From assembly GCA_964035545.1 (NCBI GenBank), contig OZ037771.1, positions 15,647,789 to 15,711,788 of the forward strand: DNA of 64,000 nt, in the 5' to 3' direction. The stretch is from Bugula neritina (taxonomy: Eukaryota; Bryozoa; Gymnolaemata; Cheilostomatida; Bugulidae). The notes under the pieces are model-generated. The model saw nothing but the letters and a program-made list of their open reading frames with translations. It had not been told where the DNA came from and searched no databases. Positions within the stretch are counted from its first letter, which is position 1, and every line of letters begins with the position of its first letter. Below, piece after piece: positions 1 through 12,400 of this stretch. Position numbers and translations under genes: made by a program.

Positions 1-118
1 GTAGTGTGTGTAGCACACAGTACATGTTACTGATACCATGATGTAGTGTGTAGACTGTAGTACAGGTTTCTAGTAGAGACTGTAATACAAGTGTCTAATG
101 TGTGTCCTATACTCGCAG

Positions 119-3100
119 CGAGGTGAAGGTCGACTGTATCACAGTGAACACTCTACCCGTCAAGACATACATTGATGATCTCATTCAGAGGCTGTTTGAC
201 GCTCTCCTGTCCACATTACGCAAAGCCATCACTGCGGATGTCACTGCTATAGACACCTTTGTCAGCGAGGCCATTGAAACCCTTTCTACCAGACCCCAGA
301 CGGTTGAAGAAATTGGTGAAGCTAGCGTCAAACACGCCGAGTTTGCCAAAAGAAAGAAAGAGGTGAGCTTCTTTCATAAACTAGAAATCAATCAACTGAA
401 CTGTGAAACTTCTCTGCCAGTGTAACAACTGCCTGTTTGCAGGGAGGAGTTAGTAATGTGTTTAGGGAGGAGTTAGTAGTGTGTTTAGGGAGGAGTTAGT
501 AGTGTGTTTAGGGAGGAGTTAGTAGTGTGTTTAGGGAGGAGTTAGTAGTGTGTTTAAGGAGGAGTTAGTAGTGTATTTAGGGAGGAGTTAGTAGTGTGTT
601 TGGGGAGGAGTTAGTGGTGTGTTTAGGGAGGAGTTAGTTGTGTGTTTAGGGAGGAGTTAGTAGTGTGTTTGGGGAAGAGTTAGTGGTGTGTTTAGGGAGG
701 AGTTAGTAGTGTGTTTAGGGAGGAGTTAGTTGTGTGTTTAGGGAGGAGTTAGTAGTGTGTTTGGGGAGGAGTTAGTAGTGTGTTTGGGGAGGAGTTAGTA
801 GTGTGTTTGGGGAGGAGTTAGTAGTGTGTTTAGGGAGGAGTTAGTAGTGTGTTTAGGGAGGAGTTAGTTGTGTGTTTAGGGAGGAGTTAGTAGTGTGTTT
901 GGGGAGGAGTTAGTAGTGTGTTTGGGGAGGAGTTAGCAGTGTGTTTAGGGAGGAGTTAGCAGTGTGTTTAGGGAGGAGTTTACATGAACTGCATCTTGCA
1001 GGTGCAACCACTTTTTGAGTCCTCAGAAGCAAAGAACAAGCTGCTGCGTACAGTTGCAGGAGGTGGTGTGACCCAGATTTCCGACCTACATTCAAAATGG
1101 GACAAGTTTGAGCTGATGATGCAGAGTTTCCAGCTGATGGTGAAGGAACAGGTGGGGGGACAACTCTATAAGTTATTCTATAATATAATATGAGTGTATC
1201 TACTATATACTATATAATATAATATAATATGAGAGTATATACTATATACTATATAATATAATATAATATGAGTGTATCTACTATATACTATATAATATAA
1301 TATAATATGAGAGTATATACTATATACTATATAATATAATATAATATAATATGAGAGTATATACTATATACTATACTATATAATATAATATGAGAGTATC
1401 TACTCTATACTATATAATATAATATAATATGAGAGTATCTACTCTATACTATATTATATAATATGAGAGTATATACTATATACTATACTATATAATATAA
1501 TATGAGACTATATACTATACAATATAATGTAATATGAGAGTTTATACTATATACTATACTATACAATATAATATAATATGAGAGTATATACTCTATACTA
1601 TATTGAAGGTTGAAGTAATGAAGAGCAATGTTGAAGCTCGTAAAGCTGCCTTTGAGCAAGAGTTGGCCAAGTTCGCTGCCAGATGGCATCAGCTAAAACC
1701 AGGAAATGACATCCTCGAGTCTGGAGACAGAGACAGGTGTCAGCAGGCGGCGGCAGCAATCAGAGAGAGGAAGCAGGAGTTTGCTGACCTGGATGGTACT
1801 AGGGCTAAGATAGTGTGAGTAATACATGGTACTAGGGCTAAGATAGTGTGAGTAATACAAGGTACTAGGGCTAAGATAGTGTGAGTAATACATGGTACTA
1901 GGGCTAAGATAGTGTGAGTAATACATGGTACTAGGGCTAAGATAGTGTGAGTAATACATGGTACTAGGGCTAAGATAGTGTGAGTAATACATGGTACTAG
2001 GGCTAAGATAGTGTGAGTAATACATGGTACTAGGGCTAAGATAGTGTGAGTAATACAAGGTACTAGGGCTAAGATAGTGTGAGTAATACAAGGTACTAGG
2101 GCTAAGATAGTGTGAGTAATACATGGTACTAGGGCTAAGATAGTGTGAGTAATACAAGGTACTAGGGCTAAGATAGTGTGAGTGATACATGGTACTAGGG
2201 CTAAGATAGTGTGAGTAATACATGGTACTAGGGCTAAGATAGTGTGAGTAATACATGGTACTAGGGCTAAGATAGTGTGAGTAATACATGGTACTAGGGC
2301 TAAGATAGTGTGAGTAATACATGGTACTAGGGCTAAGATAGTGTGAGTAATACAAGGTACTAGGGCTAAGATAGTGTGAGTAATACAAGGTACTAGGGCT
2401 AAGATAGTGTGAGTAATACATGGTACTAGGGCTAAGATAGTGTGAGTAATACATGGTACTAGGGCTAAGATAGTGTGAGTAATACATGGTACTAGGGCTA
2501 AGATAGTGTGAGTAATACAAGGTACTAGGGCTAAGATAGTGTGAGTAATACATGGTACTAGGGCTAAGATAGTGTGAGTAATACATGGTACTAGGGCTAA
2601 GATAGTGTGAGTAATACATGGTACTAGGGCTAAGATAGTGTGAGTAATACAAGGTACTAGGGCTAAGATAGTGTGAGTAATACAAGGTACTAGGGCTAAG
2701 ATAGTGTGAGTAATACAAGGTACTAGGGCTAGGATAGTGTGAGTAATACATGGTACTAGGGCTAAGATAGTGTGAGTAATACAAGGTACTAGGGCTAAGA
2801 TAGTGTGAGTAACACATGGTACTAGGGCTAAGATAGTGTGAGTAATACATGGTACTAGGGCTAAGATAGTGTGAGTAATACAAGGTACTAGGGCTAAGAT
2901 AGTGTGAGTAATACAAGGTACTAGGGCTAAGATAGTGTGAGTGATACATGGTACTAGGGCTAAGATAGTGTGAGTAATACATGGTACTAGGGCTAAGATA
3001 GTGTGAGTAATACATGGTACTAGGGCTAAGATAGTGTGAGTAATACATGGTACTAGGGCTAAGATAGTGTGAGTAATACAAGGTACTAGGGCTAAGATAG

Positions 3101-6100
3101 TGTGAGTAATACAAGGTACTAGGGCTAAGATAGTGTGAGTAATACATGGTACTAGGGCTAAGATAGTGTGAGTAATACATGGTACTAGGGCTAAGATAGT
3201 GTGAGTAATACAAGGTACTAGGGCTAAGATAGTGTGAGTAATACATGGTACTAGAGCTAAGATAGTGTGAGTAACACATGGTACTAGGGCTAAGATAGTG
3301 TGAGTAATACAAGGTACTAGGGCTAAGATAGTGTGAGTAATACAAGGTACTAGGGCTAAGATAGTGTGAGTAATACATGGTACTAGGGCTAAGATAGTGT
3401 GAGTAATACAAGGTACTAGGGCTAAGATAGTGTGAGTAATACATGGTACTAGGGCTAAGATAGTGTGAGTAATACATGGTACTAGGGCTAAGATAGTGTG
3501 AGTAATACAAGGTACTAGGGCTAAGATAGTGTGAGTAATACATGGTACTAGGGCTAAGATAGTGTGAGTAATACATGGTACTAGGGCTAAGATAGTGTGA
3601 GTAATACAAGGTACTAGGGCTAAGATAGTGTGAGTAATACATGGTACTAGGGCTAAGATAGTGTGAGTAATACAAGGTACTAGGGCTAAGATAGTGTGAG
3701 TGATACAAGGTACTAGGGCTAAGATAGTGTGAGTAATACATGGTACTAATACTCCCAGGGCTGACTGCGAACACTTTGAAATGGATATCCCAGAGTTCCT
3801 GGAAGCTGATGAGTTGAGGACAGATCTGAATGCGTTTGAGACGATGTGGTCCATGTATGAGGAGTTTGACTCGGGACTCAGTAGTCTGGCAAAGGAGGAC
3901 TGGATTTCATTCAGGTATGTTGTGTTATATGTCGTCATGTAATGAGCTATGATGTCACTTAATAAAATGAGTTGTGACGTCACGTAATGTAGTGAGCTGT
4001 GACGTCACGTAATGTAATGAGCTGTGACGTCACGTAATGTAATGAGTTGTGATGTCACGTAATGTAATGAGCTATGATGTCACGTAATGTAATGAGCTGT
4101 GACGTCACATAATGTAAGGTAACGTTGTGTTGGCAGGTCTCGGTATTACACGTTTGAGGAGTACCTGGTTGGTTGGTATGATAAGTTGAAGGAAGGAGAG
4201 AGTAGTACAATGACAGTCTTCTTACAGAAGGAGATTGAGAAGTATAAGGTGTTATATACTACTCTTATATATAATATACTACTCTTATATATAATATACT
4301 ACTCTTATATATAATATACTACTCTTATATATAATATACTACTCTTATATATAATATACTACTCTTATATATAATATACTACTCTTATATATAATATACT
4401 ACTCCTATATATAATATACTACTCTTATATATAATATACTACTCTTATATATAATATACTACTCCTATATATAATATACTACTCTTATATATAATATACT
4501 ACTCTTATATATAATATACTACTCTTATATATAATATACTACTCTTATATACAATACTATATTATCAGCTCTATATATACTATATTATCAGCTCTATATA
4601 TACTATATTATCAGCTCTATATATACTATATTATCAGCTCTATATATACTATATTATCAGCTCTATTTTGTATACTATATTGATTTTCCAGAACGTTCTG
4701 CCAGTTCTAAAGTGGGTGAGAGGAGAGCCTCTGTCCCAAGATCACTGGCTAGATCTATTCAGGCTGGTAGGACTACCCCGAGGCACTGCACTAGAGAAAC
4801 TCACCTTTGGCCACTTGCTGAATGTCCGAGATGCCATAATAGTGAATGCAGTGGCTCTCAAGGTGCATCTCTCTATATTATATCTCTAACTGTTGACTGT
4901 GAGAGTAGAAACACTGACCTCTACTCTCTATTATGTGTTAACAGGAGCTGAACCAGAGAGCTCAGGGAGAAGTGACTATCAGAGAAGCTCTGAGAGAACT
5001 AGACCTGTGGGGAGGGGGCGCTGTGTTCACCCTCACCGACTATGAAGACAGTCAGAAGAGCAAGCTGAAGCTAATAAAGGACTGGAAGGAGGTGGTGAAC
5101 CAGGTGGGGGACAACCAGAGACTGCTGCAGTCCCTCAAAGACTCCCCCTACTACAAGGCGTTTGAGGACAAAGCCGGCCTCTGGGAGAAGCGACTCGCTG
5201 ACCTAGACGAGTTCCTCATGAATCTCAACCAGGTGCAGAGGAAGTGGGTTTACCTTGAGCCCATATTTGGTAGGGGAGCTCTACCTAAGGAGCAGGGCCG
5301 CTTCAGACGCGTAGACGATGACTACAGGTATGTAAATTCTCAGCTAGTAGCTGGAGGTGTTTATAGAACCACTCTTTGTTTATAGAACTACTCTCTGTGT
5401 TTATAGAACTATTCTCTGTGTTTATAGAACTCTCTTCTGTATTTATAGAACTATTCTCTGTGTTTATAGAACTATTCTCTGCGTTTATAGAACTATTCTC
5501 TGTGTTTATAGAACTCTCTTTTGTGTTTATAGAACTATTCTCTGTATTTATAGAACTATTCTCTGTATTTATAGAACTATTGTCTGTATTTATAGAACTG
5601 TTCTCTGTGTTTATAGAATTATTCTCTCTTTTTATAGGAACATCATGAGAGACATAGCTCGTGATAATCGGCTTCTAACATTTGTTAGTAAAAGTGGGTT
5701 GAAGAACGCCCTTACCACAATGTTGGACCAGTTACACAGATGCCAGAAGTCACTAAACGAGTTTTTGGAGGTGACTGATTGTATTATGCTACAATTTACT
5801 TAGTGTTTGGATTAACTGAGTACAGAGTACTTGACTGAGTACAGAGTACTTGACTGAGTACAGACTACTTGACTGAGTACAGAGTACTTGACTGAGTACA
5901 GAGTACCTGACTGAGTACAGAGTACTTGACTGAGTACAGAGCACTTGACTGAGTACAGAGTACCTGACTGAGTACAGAGTACTTGACTGAGTACAGAGTA
6001 CTTGACTGAGTACACAGAAGTGATGATTGTGTTACAGGAAAAGCGATCTCTCTTCCCAAGGTTCTATTTTATTGGTGATGATGATTTGTTAGAGATACTT

Positions 6101-8857
6101 GGTCAAGCTACTAATCCCAGCGTCATTCAAACTCACCTGAAGAAGCTATTTGCGGGGATTCACAGGTATGTGTGATATGCTTATAGTGTGATATGCTTAT
6201 AGTGTGATATGCTTATAGTGTGGTATACTTATAGTGTGGTATGCTTATAGTGTGATATGCTTATAGTGTGGTATGCTTATAGTGTGGTATGTTTATAGTG
6301 TGATATGCTTATAGTGTGGTATGCTTATAGTGTGATAGGCTTATAGTGTGATATGCTTATAGTGTGATATGCTTATAATGTGGTATACTATGTTTGAGTA
6401 CAAGTGACTGTTAAATATTTCTCTGTTAAACTACCACTAAATACACAGTATTGTTTCAGTGTGCAATTTGATGAGGGAAACCATCATATTATGGCAATGA
6501 AGTCTTTAGAAGGAGAGGTTGTGCCTCTGAAGGCAAAAGTACAGATAACTCCTGATGTAGAGGTGTGTATATAGTAGAGACAACTCCTGATGTAGAGGTG
6601 TGTATGTAGTAGAGATAACTCTTGATGTAGAGGTGTGTATATAGTAAAGACAACTCCTGATGTAGAGGCGTGTATGTAGTAGAGACAACTCCTGATGTAG
6701 AGGTGTGTATGTAGTAGAAACAACTCCTGATGTAGAGGTGTGTATGTAGTAGAGACAACTCCTGATGTAGAGGTGTGTATGTAGTAGAGATAACTCCTGA
6801 TGTAGAGGTGTGTATGTAGTAGAGACAACTCCTGATGTAGAGGTGTGTATATAGTAGAGATAACTCCTGATGTAGAGGTGTGTATGTAGTAGAGACAACT
6901 CCTGATGTAGAGGTGTGTATGTAGTAGAGACAACTCCTGATGTAGAGGTGTGTATGTAGTAGAGACAACTCCTGATGTAGAGGTGTGTATGTAGTAGAGA
7001 CAACTCCTGATGTAGAGGTGTGTATATAGTAGAGACAACTCCTGATGTAGAGGTGTGTATGTAGTAGAGACAACTCCGGATGTAGAGGTGTGTATGTAGT
7101 AGAGACAACTCCTGATGTAGAGGTGTGTATGTAGTAGAGACAACTCCTGATGTAGAGGTGTGTATATAGTAGAGACAACTCCTGATGTAGAGGTGTGTAT
7201 ATAGTAGAGACAACTCCTGATGTAGAGGTGTGTATGTAGTAGAGACAACTCCTGATGTAGAGGTGTGTATGTAGTAGAGACAACTCCTGATGTAGAGGTG
7301 TGTATATAGTAGAGACAACTCCTGATGTAGAGGTGTGTATGTAGTAGAGACAACTCCTGATGTAGAGGTGTGTATGTAGTAGAGACAACTCCTGATGTAG
7401 AGGTGTGTATGTAGTAGAGACAACTCCTGATGTAGAGGTGTGTATGTAGTAGAGACAACTCCTGATGTAGAGGTGTGTATGTAGTAGAGACAACTCCTGA
7501 TGTAGAGGTGTGTATGTAGTAGAGACAACTCCTGATGTAGAGGTGTGTATGTAGTAGAGACAACTCCTGATGTAGAGGTGTGTATATAGTAGAGACAACT
7601 CCTGATGTAGAGGTGTGTATGTAGTAGAGACAACTCCTGATGTAGAGGTGTGTATGTAGTAGAGACAACTCCTGATGTAGAGGTGTGTATGTAGTAGAGA
7701 CAACTCCTGATGTAGAGGTGTGTATGTAGTAGAGACAACTCCTGATGTAGAGGTGTGTATGTAGTAGAGACAACTCCTGATGTAGAGGTGTGTATATAGT
7801 AGAGACAACTCCTGATGTAGAGGTGTGTATGTAGTAGAGACAACTCCTGATGTAGAGGTGTGTATGTAGTAGAGACAACTCCTGATGTAGAGGTGTGTAT
7901 GTAGTAGAGACAACTCCTGATGTAGAGGTGTGTATGTAGTAGAGACAACTCCTGATGTAGAGGTGTGTATGTAGTAGAGACAACTCCTGATGTAGAGGTG
8001 TGTATGTAGTAGAGACAACTCCTGATGTAGAGGTGTGTATGTAGTAGAGACAACTCCTGATGTAGAGGTGTGTATATAGTAGAGACAACTCCTGATGTAG
8101 AGGTGTGTATGTAGTAGAGACAACTCCTGATGTAGAGGTGTGTATGTAGTAGAGACAACTCCTGATGTAGAGGTGTGTATGTAGTAGAGACAACTCCTGA
8201 TGTAGAGGTGTGTATGTAGTAGAGACAACTCCTGATGTAGAGGTGTGTATGTAGTAGAGACAACTCCTGATGTAGAGGTGTGTATGTAGTAGAGACAACT
8301 CCTGATGTAGAGGTGTGTATGTAGTAGAGACAACTCCTGATGTAGAGGTGTGTATGTAGTAGAGACAACTCCTGATGTATGCAGGTTTGGCTGAGTGCGT
8401 TGGCCTCTGAAATGAAGAACACGCTGCAACATCTGCTCCGGGAGTGTCTGGCCGAGTCAAGTAAAGGATCTGGCCTTGACCCTGTCAAGTATCCTTCTCA
8501 AATACTTGGCCTGGCTGAGCAGGTCCTCTTCACTTCACAGTGTGAGGAAGCTATTGCTAGCAACTCCCTCCAACAGCTGAAGTTTGAGATGGAGCAGAAG
8601 CTAGAGGCGTACACATCTGGTGAGTGTTGAATTACATGCAACTCTCTCTGTGTCCAGTATACTGATAGCTTGTGCTCCAGCTTTGTGTACAGAAACTGTT
8701 CATATTGTGTTTCAGCCGATGTTAGTGGAAACCACGTGCTGGAGTTGAAGCTAAAGGCGCTCATCCTCGACCAAATACATGCTATTGATGTCATTGATCA
8801 GATAATGAATGAAGGAGTGACTAGAAGTGATCAGTGGGAGTGGAACAAGCAGTTGAG
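119..8857 (+). CDS. DYNC2H1: DYNC2H1 exons 1-12 of the window: distal tail and linker
   Basis: Residues 1 to about 721 of the visible protein form the end of the tail and the linker that swings across the AAA ring to make the power stroke. Diagnostic family stretches are LLRTVAGGG (exon 2), [16 protein letters not shown] (exon 6), [18 protein letters not shown] and [18 protein letters not shown] (exon 7), and [15 protein letters not shown] (exon 9). Similarity to known DYNC2H1 is close across all twelve exons. Exon 1 starts one base into a split codon, so at least one more exon lies upstream. Exons 3, 10 and 12 have their last 18-22 bases duplicated many times in the following intron. Confidence 0.95.
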
Positions 8858-9188
8858 GTGAGAAACCGGGGAGGGGGAGTGGAATAAACAGCTGAGGTGA
8901 GTAACCAGGGAGGGGGAGTGGAATAAACAGCTGAGGTGAGTAACCGGGGAGTGGAATAAACAGCTGAGGTGAGTAACCAGGGAGGGGAGTAGAATAAACA
9001 GCTGAGGCACTGCTACTTGTATTCCAGGTTCTACATGGACAAGAATAAGAACTGTGTAATGAGGATGGTGGATGCAGAGTTTAATTACACCTACGAGTAT
9101 CAGGGAAATGCAGCTAAACTTGTACACACTCCTCTAACAGATAAATGCTATTTGACCTTGACACAAGGTACGTCATTTCCACCGATTT

Positions 9189-9219
<31 letters not shown>

Positions 9220-9261
9220 GCTACTGCTACTGCTACCGCTACAGCTACCGCTACCGCCACC

Positions 9262-9295
<34 letters not shown>

Positions 9296-9421
9296 GTACT
9301 ACTAGTACTACTAGTACTACTACTACTACTGCTGCTACTACTGCTACTGCTACTGCTACTGCTACTGCTACTGCTACTGCTACTACTACTACTAGTACTA
9401 CAACTAATTTTAATACTAATT

Positions 9422-9471
<50 letters not shown>

Positions 9472-12400
9472 GGTAGGCATGCACATGGGTCTAGGAGGAA
9501 ACCCATATGGACCTGCTGGAACTGGCAAAACAGAGTCTGTGAAGGCGCTGGGAGGTCTGTTTGGCAGGCAGGTGCTGGTGTTCAACTGTGACGAGGGGAT
9601 AGACGTGAAATCTATGGGCAGGATATTCATCGGTTTGGTTAAGTGTGGCGCCTGGGGCTGCTTTGACGAGTTCAACAGACTGGAGGAAGCCGTGCTGTCG
9701 GCTGTCTCCATGCAAATTCAAGTCATACAGGACGCCATTAAGAGGAAGGCACCAACTGCAGAGCTTCTCAGCAGAACGGTAGGTGTTATCTGTAGAGCTT
9801 CTCAACAGAACAGTAGGTGTTATCTGTAGAATATCACAGTACTATGCTAGGTGTTATCTGTAGAATATCACAGTACTATGCTAGGTGTTATCTGTAGAAT
9901 ATCACAGTACTATGCTAGGTGTTATCTGTAGAATATCACAGTACTATGCTAGGTGTTATCTGTAGAGTATCACAGTACTATGCTAGGTGTTATCTGTAGA
10001 GTATCACAGTACTATGCTAGGTGTTATCTGTAGAGTATCACAGTACTATGCTAGGTGTTATCTGTAGAGTATCACAGTACTATGCTAGGTGTTATCTGTA
10101 GAGCACCACAGTACTACGCCAGGTGTTATCTGTAGAGTATATTATATTTACAGGTGGATATTGATCCCAACTCTGGTATTTTCATAACCATGAATCCAGC
10201 TGGTAAGGGATACGGTGGGCGTCAGAAACTGCCCGACAACTTGAAGCAGTTGTTTAGACCGGTGGCCATGTCTAAACCAGACAATGAGTTGATCGCTGAA
10301 GTCATTCTCTTCTCTGAAGGTTTCAAATCAGCTAAAGAGCTCGGCAGGAAGCTGGTAGCCATATTTAATCTAAGCAAGTACGTCTCTATTCATACTCCAA
10401 ACCCCCCCCCCGTCCCCTCATCATACTCCCCCGTCTCCTCATCATACTCTCCTGTCTCCTCATCATACTCTCCTGTCTCCTCATCATACTCTCCTGTCTC
10501 CTCATCATACTCCCCTGTCTCCTCATCATACTCCCCTGTCTCCTCATCATACTCTCCTGTCTCCTCATCATACTCTCCTGTCTCCTCATCATACTCTCCT
10601 GTCTCCTCATCATACTCCCCTGTCTCCTCATCATACTCCCCTGTCTCCTCATCATACTCCCCTGTCTCCTCATCATACTCTCCTCATCATACTCTCCTCA
10701 TCATACTCTCCTGTCTCCTCATCATACTCTCCTGTCTCCTCATCATACTCTCCTGTCTCCTCATCATACTCCCCTGTCTCCTCATCATACTCCCCTGTCT
10801 CCTCATCATACTCTCCTGTCTCCTCATCATACTCTCCTGTCTCCTCATCATACTCTCCTGTCTCCTCATCATACTCTCCTGTCTCCTCATCATACTCTCC
10901 TGTCTCCTCATCATACTCCCCTGTCTCCTCATCATACTCCCCTGTCTCCTCATCATACTCCCCTGTCTCCTCATCATACTCTCCTCATCATACTCTCCTC
11001 ATCATACTCTCCTGTCTCCTCATCATACTCTCCTGTCTCCTCATCATACTCCCCTGTCTCCTCATCATACTCCCCTGTCTCCTCATCATACTCTCCTGTC
11101 TCCTCATCATACTCCCCTCATCATACTCTCCTGTCTCCTCATCATACTCTCCTGTCTCCTCATCATACTCCCCTGTCTCCTCATCATACTCCCCTGTCTC
11201 CTCATCATACTCTCCTGTCTCCTCATCATACTCCCCTCATCATACTCTCCTGTCTCCTCATCATACTCTCCTGTCTCCTCATCATACTCCCCTGTCTCCT
11301 CATCATACTCTCCTGTCTCCTCATCATACTCTCCTGTCTCCTCATCATACTCTCCTGTCTCCTCATCATACTTCCCTGTCCCCTCATCATACTCTCCTGT
11401 CTCCTCATCATACTCCCCTGTCTCCTCATCATACTCTCCTGTCTCCTCATCATACTCTCCTCATCATACTCTCCTGTCTCCTCATCATACTCTCCTGTCT
11501 CCTCATCATACTCTCCTGTCTCCTCATCATACTCTCCTGTCTCCTCATCATACTCTCCTCATCATACTCTCCTGTCTCCTCATCATACTCTCCTGTCTCC
11601 TCATCATACTCTCCTGTCTCCTCATCATACTCTCCTGTCTCCTCATCATACTCTCCTGTCTCCTCATCATACTCTCCTCATCATACTCTCCTCATCATAC
11701 TCCCCCGTCCCCTCATCATACTCTCCTGTCTCCTCATCATACTCTCCTGTCTCCTCATCATACTCTCCTGTCTCCTCATCATACTCTCCTGTCTCCTCAT
11801 CATACTCCCCTGTCTCCTCATCATACTCCCCTGTCTCCTCATCATACTCTCCTGTCTCCTCATCATACTCTCCTGTCTCCTCATCATACTCTCCTGTCTC
11901 CTCATCATACTCCCCTGTCTCCTCATCATACTCCCCTGTCTCCTCATCATACTCCCCTGTCTCCTCATCATACTCTCCTGTCTCCTCATCATACTTCCCT
12001 GTCCCCTCATCATACTCTCCTGTCTCCTCATCATACTCCCCTGTCTCCTCATCATACTCTCCTGTCTCCTCATCATACTCTCCTCATCATACTCTCCTGT
12101 CTCCTCATCATACTCTCCTGTCTCCTCATCATACTCTCCTGTCTCCTCATCATACTCTCCTGTCTCCTCATCATACTCTCCTCATCATACTCTCCTCATC
12201 ATACTCTCCTGTCTCCTCATCATACTCCCCTCATCATACTCTCCTGTCTCCTCATCATACTCTCCTGTCTCCTCATCATACTTCCCTGTCCCCTCATCAT
12301 ACTCTCCTGTCTCCTCATCATACTCTCCTGTCTCCTCATCATACTCCCCTGTCTCCTCATCATACTCGCCTGTCTCCTCATCATACTCTCCTGTCTCCTC

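Noticed and set aside
1693-3983. Minus-strand ORFs of 693 and 747 codons with YSHYLSPST or [11 protein letters not shown] repeats
   Set aside because: Antisense readings of the 33-bp donor-spanning array; they run into the antisense of real exons.
3955-4115. CRISPR-like or other regularly spaced repeats
   Set aside because: Units are contiguous without unique spacers, in a eukaryotic intron; simple tandem arrays.
6484-8488. Three minus-strand ORFs of about 650 codons ([14 protein letters not shown] type)
   Set aside because: 35-bp array read antisense; 35 is not a multiple of 3, so all three frames show the same peptide, a sign of artefact.
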